DNA from: Actinomycetota bacterium
GTDB taxonomy: Bacteria; Actinomycetota; Rubrobacteria; Rubrobacterales; Rubrobacteraceae
Reading direction: 5' to 3'
Length of the DNA stretch: 5,575 nt
Assembly: GCA_020200675.1 (NCBI GenBank)
Contig: JAIVIG010000085.1
Location: 1 to 5,575 of the forward strand
Shown here: one piece after another, positions 1-5,297 of the stretch
Layout of the letters: each line of letters begins with the position of its first letter
Numbering within the stretch: position 1 is the stretch's first letter
Program-made: the position numbers and the translations under genes
Notes under the pieces: generated by a model
Told to the model about the DNA's origin: nothing
Seen by the model: the letters and a program-made list of their open reading frames with translations, nothing else
The model's database searches: none

Positions 1-137
1 GTCGTGGCCTGGGGGAGAGCGAGCGTAATAAGTCTGGCGCTTTCGCTGTTGGAGAAACTCGGGAATCTGCCGCTATGTTGTCTACCTCAACCACACCCTC
101 AGGAGTAGATGGGTATGCGTGAGTTGTAGGTTGCCGG

Positions 138-166
138 TTGCCAGGGCGCGCGCCCTTTGGTATCTT
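138..166 (+). promoter_or_regulatory. Candidate sigma-70-type promoter of ftsEX with a palindrome in the spacer
   Basis: A -35-like TTGCCA (138-143, 5 of 6 to consensus) is separated by 17 nt from a -10-like TATCTT (161-166, 4 of 6). Transcription would begin near 173, giving a leader of about 105 nt before the TTG start of ftsE. The spacer contains the perfect palindrome AGGGCGCGCGCCCT (143-156), placed where a repressor or activator could act. The promoter is inferred from motif match and spacing only. Confidence 0.4.
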
Positions 167-265
167 TCGCACCGGCTGGGAAGTTCCGGAGGGGGAACGT
201 CGCGGCCCGTGTGAGCGGTAATCCCTCGTGGTTGTGGCGAGCAACCCCTTCTGCCCGCCGTACAC

Positions 266-271
266 GGAGAG
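266..271 (+). promoter_or_regulatory. Ribosome binding site of ftsE
   Basis: GGAGAG lies 6 nt before the TTG at 278. It decides in favour of this non-ATG start, which also gives the usual FtsE N-terminus (MIYFDNVTKVY). Confidence 0.75.
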
Positions 272-277
272 TCCGAT

Positions 278-964
278 TTGATCTACTTCGACAACGTCAC
301 CAAGGTCTACGGCAGGGACGCCGTGGCCCTCGATAATGTGAACCTCGGCGTCGAGACCGGGGAGTTCGTCTTCCTCGTCGGGGTGAGCGGCTCCGGCAAA
401 TCGACGATGATGCGTCTGATCCTCAAGGAGCTGGAGCCGACACGCGGGACCATCAGCGTCAACGGCGTCAAGCTCTCGGCCATCCCGCGCCGGTACGTGC
501 CCAAGCACCGTCGAGACATAGGCTGCGTCTTCCAGGACTTCAAGCTCCTCCCGAACAGGACCGCGGCCGAGAACGTCGCGTATGCGATGGAGGTCACGGG
601 CCAGAAGCGGCGGGCCATCCGCACCAGAGTGCCCCAGATCCTGGAGCTAGTCGGCTTGAGGGATAAGCTGGAGGCGTACCCCGACCAGCTCTCGGGCGGC
701 GAGCAGCAGCGAGTCTCCATCGCCCGCGCCTTCGTCTCCCAGCCGCCGATACTAATCGCCGACGAGCCCACCGGGAACCTCGACCCGGATACGAGCGTGG
801 GTATCATGCAGCTCCTGCACAGGATCAACCGCATCGGCACCACGGTCCTGGTCGCAACCCACGACAAGGAGATGGTCGACGTGATGCGCAAGAGGGTCGT
901 GGCGCTCGAGGCAGGACAGATAGTCCGCGACAGGGTGAGGGGGGTCTACGCCGATGAGGTCTAA
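278..964 (+). CDS. ftsE: Cell division ATP-binding protein FtsE
   Basis: FtsE is the cytoplasmic ATPase of the FtsEX complex. ATP hydrolysis drives conformational change in FtsX, which activates peptidoglycan hydrolases outside the membrane at division or elongation sites. The 228-residue length is normal for the family. All ABC-ATPase motifs are present: Walker A GVSGSGKST (35-43), Q-loop with Gln86 (CVFQDFKLL), signature LSGGEQQR (138-145), Walker B ILIADEP (158-164) with Asp162 and catalytic Glu163, D-loop GNLD (166-169) and H-loop His195 (VATHD). The N-terminus MIYFDNVTKVYG and the DFKLL segment after the Q-loop are typical of FtsE rather than LolD or MacB. Translation starts at TTG behind GGAGAG. 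The 3' end overlaps ftsX by 11 nt, indicating one operon with translational coupling. I am very sure of the identity. Confidence 0.96.
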   Translation: MIYFDNVTKVYGRDAVALDNVNLGVETGEFVFLVGVSGSGKSTMMRLILKELEPTRGTISVNGVKLSAIPRRYVPKHRRDIGCVFQDFKLLPNRTAAENVAYAMEVTGQKRRAIRTRVPQILELVGLRDKLEAYPDQLSGGEQQRVSIARAFVSQPPILIADEPTGNLDPDTSVGIMQLLHRINRIGTTVLVATHDKEMVDVMRKRVVALEAGQIVRDRVRGVYADEV

Positions 965-1841
965 AGATCTGGGGTTCTTTCTGGGCGAAGCTTTCAAGAA
1001 CCTGCGCCTGAACCTGCTCATGAGCGTGACGGCGGTGACGACGACGGCGGTGTGTGTCCTGATCCTGGGCATGGGTCTGCTCGTCGACGCCCACGTCGAG
1101 GGGATAGTGCGCAACGTGGGTCAGGACGTGGCGATCACGGCCTTCTTTCCCGAAGACATCGACCAGGAGAGTATAGACGAGGTCGTTTCTTCGGTCGAGG
1201 GCTACCCCGAGGTCAACGAGAGCGCCTATGTCTCCAAAGAGGAGGCGCTGGAGAGGTTCAGGGAGACCTTCGCGGAGCAGCCCGACATCGCCGGGAGCAT
1301 CAGCAGCGACGTCCTGCCTGCTTCCATAGAGATACAACTAAACGACTCGAGCGACTCGAGCGCGGTCGCCGACAGGCTCCGGACAGAGGGGTTCCAGGAC
1401 GACGAGATCCGGTACCCGCAGCAGACCGTGGATCGCTTGAACCAGATCACGGGTTACCTGGTCTGGGGGCTCAGGAGTGCTACGGCCCTGTTCTTCGTGG
1501 CGAGCGTCCTGCTCATCTTCAACACCGTACGGCTCTCGATCTTCGCCCGGCGCAAGGAGATAGAGGTGATGAAGCTGGTCGGCGCCTCCGACAGTTTTGT
1601 CAGGACGCCGTTCGTCCTCGAAGGGCTGGTGCAGGGCCTGATCGGGGCGATTCCCGCGGCGCTCTTGGTGGTGTGGATGGACTCGCTCTTCGTGGGCTGG
1701 GCGCAGGAGAACCTCCCGTTCTTTCCCATCTCCTCGGGCGCGGTCAACGCTCTGCTCGTGCTGTTGTTCCTCCTCTTCGTCGGCGCCCTCGTCGGCGTCG
1801 CCGGCAGCTTCTTCTCCGTCCGACGCTTCTTGAAGGTCTGA
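954..1841 (+). CDS. ftsX: Cell division protein FtsX (FtsE partner permease)
   Basis: FtsX is the membrane half of FtsEX. It transmits the FtsE ATPase cycle to extracellular cell-wall hydrolases or their adaptors and does not transport a substrate. The 295-residue protein has the family layout: a cytoplasmic N-terminus (MRSKDLGFFLGEAFKNLRLN), TM1 at about 21-44, a large extracellular domain at about 46-165, TM2 at about 170-190, TM3 at about 223-243 and TM4 at about 265-287. The cytoplasmic RRKEIEVMKLVGAS segment (199-212) after TM2 is the characteristic FtsX motif that contacts FtsE. The ATG at 954 lies inside ftsE, 9 nt after a GAGGGGGG ribosome binding site (937-944). The extracellular domain holds a perfect 9-bp tandem duplication giving DSSDSS (residues 131-136). 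The hydrolase that FtsX would activate is not encoded in this window as a recognisable NlpC/P60 or M23 protein. Confidence 0.95.
   Translation: MRSKDLGFFLGEAFKNLRLNLLMSVTAVTTTAVCVLILGMGLLVDAHVEGIVRNVGQDVAITAFFPEDIDQESIDEVVSSVEGYPEVNESAYVSKEEALERFRETFAEQPDIAGSISSDVLPASIEIQLNDSSDSSAVADRLRTEGFQDDEIRYPQQTVDRLNQITGYLVWGLRSATALFFVASVLLIFNTVRLSIFARRKEIEVMKLVGASDSFVRTPFVLEGLVQGLIGAIPAALLVVWMDSLFVGWAQENLPFFPISSGAVNALLVLLFLLFVGALVGVAGSFFSVRRFLKV
1344..1361 (+). repeat. Perfect 9-bp tandem duplication inside ftsX
   Basis: GACTCGAGC occurs twice head to tail, in frame, encoding Asp-Ser-Ser twice in the extracellular domain of FtsX. It probably arose by slippage in a solvent-exposed loop. No functional meaning is claimed. 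Confidence 0.8.
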
Positions 1842-1857
1842 CCGCCCCACAAAGGAC

Positions 1858-1891
1858 GCGACACTTAGCACTCCTGGTGCTAGAGTTGTTC
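1858..1891 (+). promoter_or_regulatory. Candidate promoter and CIRCE-like dyad upstream of the metalloprotease gene
   Basis: A possible -35 GCGACA (1858-1863) and -10 TAGAGT (1881-1886) are 17 nt apart, each 4 of 6 to consensus. Between and across them lies TTAGCACTC (1865-1873), identical to the left half of the CIRCE operator (TTAGCACTC-N9-GAGTGCTAA) bound by the heat-shock repressor HrcA. After exactly nine bases comes GAGTTGTTC (1883-1891), which matches the right half at 5 of 9 positions including GAGT. The same stretch also contains a shorter perfect inverted repeat, TAGCAC-tcctg-GTGCTA (1866-1882). Regulation by HrcA is inference; the right half is degenerate. Confidence 0.35.
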
Positions 1892-1952
1892 TTATGACAT
1901 GTCGATAAGCGGGAATGCGTCCGAGCTGCATGGGTGGCGAGCGGCTCTGCGG

Positions 1953-1958
1953 AAGGAG
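1953..1958 (+). promoter_or_regulatory. Ribosome binding site choosing the GTG start of the metalloprotease
   Basis: AAGGAG, within GGAAGGAG, lies 4 nt before GTG 1963. The in-frame ATGs at 1915 and 1930 have no comparable site and would add 16 or 11 residues ahead of an otherwise clean signal peptide. Confidence 0.6.
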
Positions 1959-1962
1959 AAGA

Positions 1963-3015
1963 GTGAAGAGAGGGCGCGAGAGAGGCGGGGTCCTGGCGAG
2001 GCTAGCCCTCGTGGCCTCTTCCGCCCTCTTGGCGCTGCTGGTGATGCTCGTGGGAGTAGGTTTCGCGTCCGCGCACAGCCTGGGACACGACTCGGCCGAC
2101 GGGGGCGAGATACGGTGGGAGGAGTACACGCGGTACGACGCCGAGCACAAGTTCGGGATCAACACGTGGAACGCCCTCGGCAGCGTCACCATCCAGCGTA
2201 GCCAGTCGGACGCTAACCTGGAGTTCAGGGATTACCGCGATTGCGGGGACGGCGTGCTGGGCCGCTGGATGCCGGGGAGTGGGGCAGACTTGATCGCTTT
2301 CAACGTCTGCGAGATGGATAAGATCGGCGCCTTCGACAGGCGCGGAGCGGCCGTGCACGAAGTGGGACACGCCCTGGGGCTCGCCCACCCTTCGGGCAGC
2401 AGAAAGAGCAAGTACTGGTGCAGGAACTCGGTCATGTACTACAGCTCTTGCCAGTCATCCCCCAACACGCCCCAGGCGCACGACAGGTCCGATTACTACT
2501 CCCTGTGGCCCAGGGCGGCAGAGCAGCCATCCCGGGTAGAACCGTCCGACGCGGGGTCTTCCGATATGGAGGTTCGTTACGCGTTCGATGCCATGGAACC
2601 GAGAGAGTTGGTCGGCTTCGCCACCGACGTCTTCATAGGTCAAGTGGTCGAGGAGGCCGGCTCCGAAGGGGCGCCGCTCTCCGGTCCGGGTGAGAGAGCC
2701 GTGCCGCGAACCCAGTTCTCCGTCGAGGTGCTGAAGAACGTGAAGGGGGACACCGAGGGCACGGTCACGGTGAGCCAGACCGGCGGGTACGACGAGGAGG
2801 AAGGCCGCGAGGTGCGCGTCGAAGGCGATTCGCCGCTGCAGCCCGGCAAGAAGTACCTGTTCGTCACGAGTTACAACCCGGAGGAAGGCTGGTACGCCGT
2901 GGTCGCGCAACCCTTCGGCGACGTGCTCGTCGAGGGCGAGGCGCAGCAGACAGACGTCGAGGAGAGGTTCGAGCAGGCCCAAGAAGAGCAGATCCCGCCC
3001 GATCCCACCCCATAA
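1963..3015 (+). CDS. Secreted metzincin-type (matrixin-like, M10-like) zinc metalloprotease
   Basis: This is a probable exported zinc endopeptidase of unknown substrate. From GTG 1963 it has 350 residues. The start MKRGRERGG is followed by a hydrophobic stretch and an ASA|HS signal-peptidase site near residue 37. The catalytic domain at about 45-185 carries HEVGHALGLAH, the metzincin HExxHxxGxxH motif (zinc ligands His132, His136, His142; catalytic Glu133). A Met-turn, SVMYY, follows with Met158, and the domain closes with HDRSDYYSLW as in matrixins. Cys94, Cys116, Cys153 and Cys163 could form disulfides outside the cell. No cysteine-switch prodomain is visible. A second beta-rich domain (about 203-329) includes FIGQVVEE, FSVEVLKNVKGD and a PGKKYLFV core, and resembles accessory domains of other secreted proteins. 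The tail is acidic and proline-rich, without a membrane anchor or sortase signal. It follows ftsX after a gap with its own candidate promoter. The protease call is firm; the role is unknown. Confidence 0.85.
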   Translation: MKRGRERGGVLARLALVASSALLALLVMLVGVGFASAHSLGHDSADGGEIRWEEYTRYDAEHKFGINTWNALGSVTIQRSQSDANLEFRDYRDCGDGVLGRWMPGSGADLIAFNVCEMDKIGAFDRRGAAVHEVGHALGLAHPSGSRKSKYWCRNSVMYYSSCQSSPNTPQAHDRSDYYSLWPRAAEQPSRVEPSDAGSSDMEVRYAFDAMEPRELVGFATDVFIGQVVEEAGSEGAPLSGPGERAVPRTQFSVEVLKNVKGDTEGTVTVSQTGGYDEEEGREVRVEGDSPLQPGKKYLFVTSYNPEEGWYAVVAQPFGDVLVEGEAQQTDVEERFEQAQEEQIPPDPTP

Positions 3016-3055
3016 ACTCCTCCCGAGAGCAAAGGAACAAGAAGTTCGCCGGTGT

Positions 3056-3078
3056 GCTGAAACGGCGCGCTGAAACGG
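3056..3078 (+). repeat. 10-bp direct repeat GCTGAAACGG, two copies
   Basis: GCTGAAACGG is present at 3056-3065 and 3069-3078, 13 nt apart from start to start. This could be a pair of protein-binding half-sites or a slippage product. Nothing in the sequence decides between them. Confidence 0.6.
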
Positions 3079-3083
3079 GAGAG

Positions 3084-3102
3084 CCGGTGCTCGCAGCGCC
3101 GG
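3084..3102 (+). terminator. Strong GC-rich hairpin, possible terminator of the metalloprotease transcript
   Basis: CCGGTGCT (3084-3091), loop CGC and AGCGCCGG (3095-3102) form an 8-bp RNA stem with one G-U pair, 69 nt after the protease stop codon. No T-tract follows, so it is not a canonical intrinsic terminator. T-less hairpins have been proposed as terminators in high-GC Gram-positives, but a regulatory dyad is equally possible. Confidence 0.35.
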
Positions 3103-3132
3103 AGATCCGGAAAGTTCTACCGGCGCCCGTGG

Positions 3133-3138
3133 TAGACT
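3133..3138 (+). promoter_or_regulatory. Candidate -10 element for the rnr-smpB transcript
   Basis: TAGACT (4 of 6 to TATAAT) is followed 6 nt later by GTG 3145, the spacing expected for a leaderless transcript beginning at or next to that codon. No good -35 is present; GAAAGT (3110-3115) sits at 17-nt spacing. The element overlaps the right arm of the CTACC/GGTAG dyad (3117-3135). Confidence 0.3.
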
Positions 3139-3144
3139 CAAAGG

Positions 3145-3183
3145 GTGTTTGACCCGAGGCTTTTACCTTCTCTCGCGCCGTGA
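3145..3183 (+). CDS. Possible 12-codon leader ORF overlapping the rnr start
   Basis: GTG 3145 opens a frame reading MFDPRLLPSLAP and stopping at TGA 3181-3183. That stop overlaps the GTG start of the RNase R-like gene (3180-3182) as GTGA, the arrangement used for termination-reinitiation. The main gene has no visible Shine-Dalgarno sequence (the bases before it are CCTTCTCTCGCGCC), so coupling to this short ORF could explain how it is translated. The ORF itself also lacks a ribosome binding site but sits 6 nt after a -10-like TAGACT, as leaderless actinobacterial genes do. Alternatively, a one-base indel near 3175-3185 could have split the true N-terminus of the nuclease from its body. The peptide is unlike anything I recognise. 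Confidence 0.3.
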   Translation: MFDPRLLPSLAP

Positions 3184-4778
3184 TCCTGCCGGCTCAACTG
3201 GTACGCCGGGGTAAGTACTCGGTCGCGGACCCCTTGTTCGTCGAGGAGCGGCGCCCGGTCCTGGTCGCCCGCAGGCTCAGGCGCGGCGCCGACGCCGGAG
3301 ACATAGTCCTCGTCCGCGTCCGCGAGAAGGGACGCTCCCTGCGCGGCGAGGTGATGAAGGTCCTGGGTCCCGCGGACGACCCGCGCAACGTCTACGAGGC
3401 GCTCTTCGCCTCGGTAAACACCTCGCGCGGCTTCTCCCACAAAGTCGAGGAAGAGGCCGCCTCGGCCGCCCGCAAAACTCCGGGCGAACGCGAGGATCTC
3501 CGGCAGCTCGCTAGCGTTACCATCGACGACGCCATCTCGGTGGAGCGTATGGAGAACGGAGACGGGGGCTACCGCGCCTGGGTCCACATTGCGGACGTTA
3601 CCCACTACGTGTGGCCGGAGAGTTCTCTCGACAGGGAGGCGCGCAGGCGCGGCAACTCGGTCTACCTGCCGGGTACCGTCGCCCCGATGCTCCCCGCAAG
3701 GCTCTCCGAGGACGTGTGCTCGCTGAGGCCGGGCGAGGAGAAGGCGACGGTCACAGTGGAGATGGAGGTCGCGCCGTCCGGTGAGGTGAAGAAGAGCCGC
3801 GCCTACCGCAGCCTCACCGCTAGCGATGCGCGCCTGACCTACGACGGCGTGGACGCGTTTCTGCGCGACGAGGGGGAGGTCCAGCAGCCCGAGCTGGTAA
3901 GTGCGGCGTACGAGCTGTCGCGGAAGCTGAGGACGAGGTCGGCGGTGCGGGGCAAGCTAGAGCTCGGGGGGCGGGAGCCGGAGTACGAGATGGACGAGCG
4001 GGGGATGCCCGTGTCGTCCAGGGTGCGCCGTTCGACACCGGCGCGTGAGCTGATAGAGGAGCTGATGGTCCTCGCGAACGAGGAAGTGGCGAAGATGCTG
4101 CGTGGGAAGCCCGGAGCGGTGTACCGGGTACACGAGAGGCCCGACGAGGAGGACATGGAGAGGCTCGCCGAGAGGCTCGGCGCCGTGGGTATGCAGGTCG
4201 AGCCGACGCCGGAGAACCTCGGCACCATCGCCCAGAAGGCGAAGTCCGACGCGGTCAACTACCTGATCCTGCGCTCCATTCCGCGGGCGTACTACTCGCC
4301 GGCGGCTTTGGGCCACTACGGGCTCGCGCTGGAGAACTACACCCACTTTACCTCCCCGATCCGGCGCTACGCCGACGTGCTCGTCCATCGCGCCCTTCTG
4401 GGCGACGAGCCGCCGGACGACGTGACCGAGGTCGCCGGGCACATCTCCGAGCGCGAGTGGCGGAGCACGGTTTGCGAGCGCACCGCCGACCAGTACACCT
4501 TGATGTGGTTGATGCGGGACCGCGTCGGCGAGAACCTGGAGGGCATGGTAGTGAGCACCGCTGCCTTCGGGCTCTTCGTCGAGCTGGAGACTGGAGCGAC
4601 AGGCCTGGTACACGTCAGCAAGCTCCCCGGCTGGTGGGAGCTGGAGCCGAACGGGGTCGTCCTCTCGAACGCCGCCATCGGCTCCTCCTACCGGGTCGGG
4701 GATCGGGTGCTCGTCGAGCTTATGGACGTATTGCCGCTGATGCAGCGGGCAGAGTTGAGATTGGTGAAACGATTGTGA
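3180..4778 (+). CDS. rnr: RNase R-like 3'-5' exoribonuclease (RNB family) with a reduced catalytic aspartate cluster
   Basis: RNB-family enzymes degrade RNA processively from the 3' end; RNase R handles structured RNA and the non-stop mRNAs released by trans-translation. In these 532 residues I see one N-terminal cold-shock/OB-like domain (about 10-70, GKYSVADPLFVEERRPVLVA), the RNB domain (about 103-410) and a C-terminal S1 domain (about 450-530, LEGMVVSTAAFGLFVELE). Conserved RNB segments include VHIADVTHYV (135-144), SVYLPGTVAPMLPARLSEDVCSL (160-182) and HFTSPIRRYADVLVHRAL (389-406). The family's metal site TID-x7-DDA is here only TIDDA (114-118), an apparent loss of 8 residues. E. coli RNase R uses Asp272, 278, 280 and 281; only equivalents of the first and last remain. 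The protein is much shorter than E. coli RNase R (over 800 residues), lacking its N-terminal extension and basic tail. The start GTG 3180 is the only plausible in-frame one before Met59. Its stop overlaps smpB. Family assignment is firm; activity is doubtful. Confidence 0.88.
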   Translation: MILPAQLVRRGKYSVADPLFVEERRPVLVARRLRRGADAGDIVLVRVREKGRSLRGEVMKVLGPADDPRNVYEALFASVNTSRGFSHKVEEEAASAARKTPGEREDLRQLASVTIDDAISVERMENGDGGYRAWVHIADVTHYVWPESSLDREARRRGNSVYLPGTVAPMLPARLSEDVCSLRPGEEKATVTVEMEVAPSGEVKKSRAYRSLTASDARLTYDGVDAFLRDEGEVQQPELVSAAYELSRKLRTRSAVRGKLELGGREPEYEMDERGMPVSSRVRRSTPARELIEELMVLANEEVAKMLRGKPGAVYRVHERPDEEDMERLAERLGAVGMQVEPTPENLGTIAQKAKSDAVNYLILRSIPRAYYSPAALGHYGLALENYTHFTSPIRRYADVLVHRALLGDEPPDDVTEVAGHISEREWRSTVCERTADQYTLMWLMRDRVGENLEGMVVSTAAFGLFVELETGATGLVHVSKLPGWWELEPNGVVLSNAAIGSSYRVGDRVLVELMDVLPLMQRAELRLVKRL

Positions 4779-5248
4779 GTACGAACGGTAGTACAGGCAG
4801 GGTCTTCGCGCAGAACAGGAAGGCACGGCACGACTTCAACATAGAGGAGACCTACGAGGCCGGCATTCAGCTGACCGGTCCCGAGGTCAAGTCCATCCGG
4901 GAAGGCCGGGCGAACCTCACGGAGAGCTACGCACGAATAAGGGACGGCGAAGCCTTCCTCCTCGGTGCCCACGTCTCCCCATACGAGAATGCCAGACAAG
5001 GTGAGCAACTCCCTACCCGCGAGCGGAAGCTGCTGCTGCACGGGAGGGAGATAGCGCGTCTCGCGGGCAAGTCCCAGGAGGACGGCAAGACGCTCATCCC
5101 CCTGAGGCTCTACGAAAAGAACGGCAACATAAAGCTCGAGGTTGGCGTCGCCAGCCGCAAAAAGCAGTACGACAAGCGGCGCGAGATCGCCAAAAAGACC
5201 GCCCAGCGCGAGATCGAACGGGCCATGAAGGAGCGCCTCCGAAGCTAG
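4775..5248 (+). CDS. smpB: SsrA-binding protein SmpB
   Basis: SmpB binds the tRNA-like domain of tmRNA, delivers it to the A site of stalled ribosomes and mimics the missing anticodon arm and mRNA, setting the resume codon. The 157-residue length is standard. Family segments are intact: NRKARHDFNIEETYEAGIQL (14-33), TGPEVKSIREGRANL (34-48), HVSPYENARQG (66-76), RERKLLLH (82-89) and LRLYEKNGNIKLEVGVASRK (110-129). The basic C-terminal tail (QYDKRREIAKKTAQREIERA and following residues), which lies in the mRNA channel, is present and expected to be helical. GTG 4775 was chosen because it overlaps the preceding stop as GTGA and gives the correct length; the frame stays open upstream, but that sequence is not SmpB. 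Cotranscription with the RNase R-like gene is near certain from the overlap. ssrA follows 49 nt later with its own promoter. Confidence 0.95.
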   Translation: MSTNGSTGRVFAQNRKARHDFNIEETYEAGIQLTGPEVKSIREGRANLTESYARIRDGEAFLLGAHVSPYENARQGEQLPTRERKLLLHGREIARLAGKSQEDGKTLIPLRLYEKNGNIKLEVGVASRKKQYDKRREIAKKTAQREIERAMKERLRS

Positions 5249-5256
5249 CGCGAGCT

Positions 5257-5284
5257 TTGATGCCGCTTACGCGGGTGGTATAAT
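5257..5284 (+). promoter_or_regulatory. Strong promoter of ssrA (tmRNA)
   Basis: TTGATG (5257-5262), a 16-nt spacer and a perfect TATAAT (5279-5284) lie just upstream of the tmRNA 5' end. Initiation near 5291 would leave a short 5' extension before the mature GGGGGCG end at about 5298, consistent with removal by RNase P. This is the best sigma-70-type promoter in the window, fitting an abundant stable RNA. Confidence 0.8.
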
Positions 5285-5297
5285 ACGTCTCGTACAC

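Larger units (their letters stand above)
1..277. other. Upstream non-coding region and ftsE leader
   Basis: No convincing gene is seen here. One frame reads eight codons (SWPGGERA) into tandem TAA TAA stops at 26-31, which could be the tail of an upstream gene, but this is too short to identify. Base composition is less GC-rich and codon structure weaker than in the genes downstream. A candidate promoter lies at 138-166. The leader after it contains two small inverted repeats: GTTCC/GGAAC at 183-187 and 194-198, and GGTTG/CAACC at 230-234 and 242-246. Neither is followed by a T-tract, and I recognise no riboswitch. Confidence 0.5.
3016..3179. other. Intergenic region between the metalloprotease gene and rnr
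   Basis: These 164 nt contain a 10-bp direct repeat, a strong hairpin, two further inverted repeats, a -10-like element and a 12-codon ORF. The hairpin, direct repeat, -10 element and short ORF are listed as separate entries. The two further dyads are CCGGA-GA-TCCGG (3099-3110) and CTACC/GGTAG (3117-3121 and 3131-3135), the latter overlapping the -10-like element. The density of symmetric elements suggests a regulatory or termination zone separating the ftsEX-protease block from the ribosome-rescue block. Confidence 0.5.

Noticed and set aside
1..31. C-terminal tail of prfB or another upstream gene
   Set aside because: prfB often precedes ftsE in actinobacteria, but the eight residues before the TAA TAA stops do not resemble a release-factor end and are too few to assign.
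1915..1962. ATG 1915 or ATG 1930 as start of the metalloprotease
   Set aside because: Neither has a good ribosome binding site, and both add a Cys- and Arg-containing stretch before the signal peptide; GTG 1963 follows GGAAGGAG and gives a standard signal peptide.
1338..2192. Minus-strand open frame of 284 codons across ftsX and the start of the protease gene
   Set aside because: It lies opposite the conserved FtsX C-terminus, spans an intergenic region and has no recognisable domain; a coding-bias shadow.
4457..4774. Upstream in-frame extension of smpB
   Set aside because: The frame stays open inside rnr but encodes Arg/Gly-rich sequence unlike SmpB; the GTGA overlap at 4775 and the normal 157-residue length support the shorter protein.
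3957..4826. Long open frame on the minus strand (289 codons) opposite rnr
   Set aside because: It is antisense to a clearly conserved RNB/S1 coding sequence; its openness follows from GC-rich codon bias, and its protein is low-complexity His/Arg/Pro-rich without a recognisable domain.
5242..5257. AAGCT-AGCGCG-AGCTT hairpin at the smpB stop as a terminator
   Set aside because: The stem is only 5 bp, no T-tract follows and it overlaps the -35 of ssrA, so termination is not supported.
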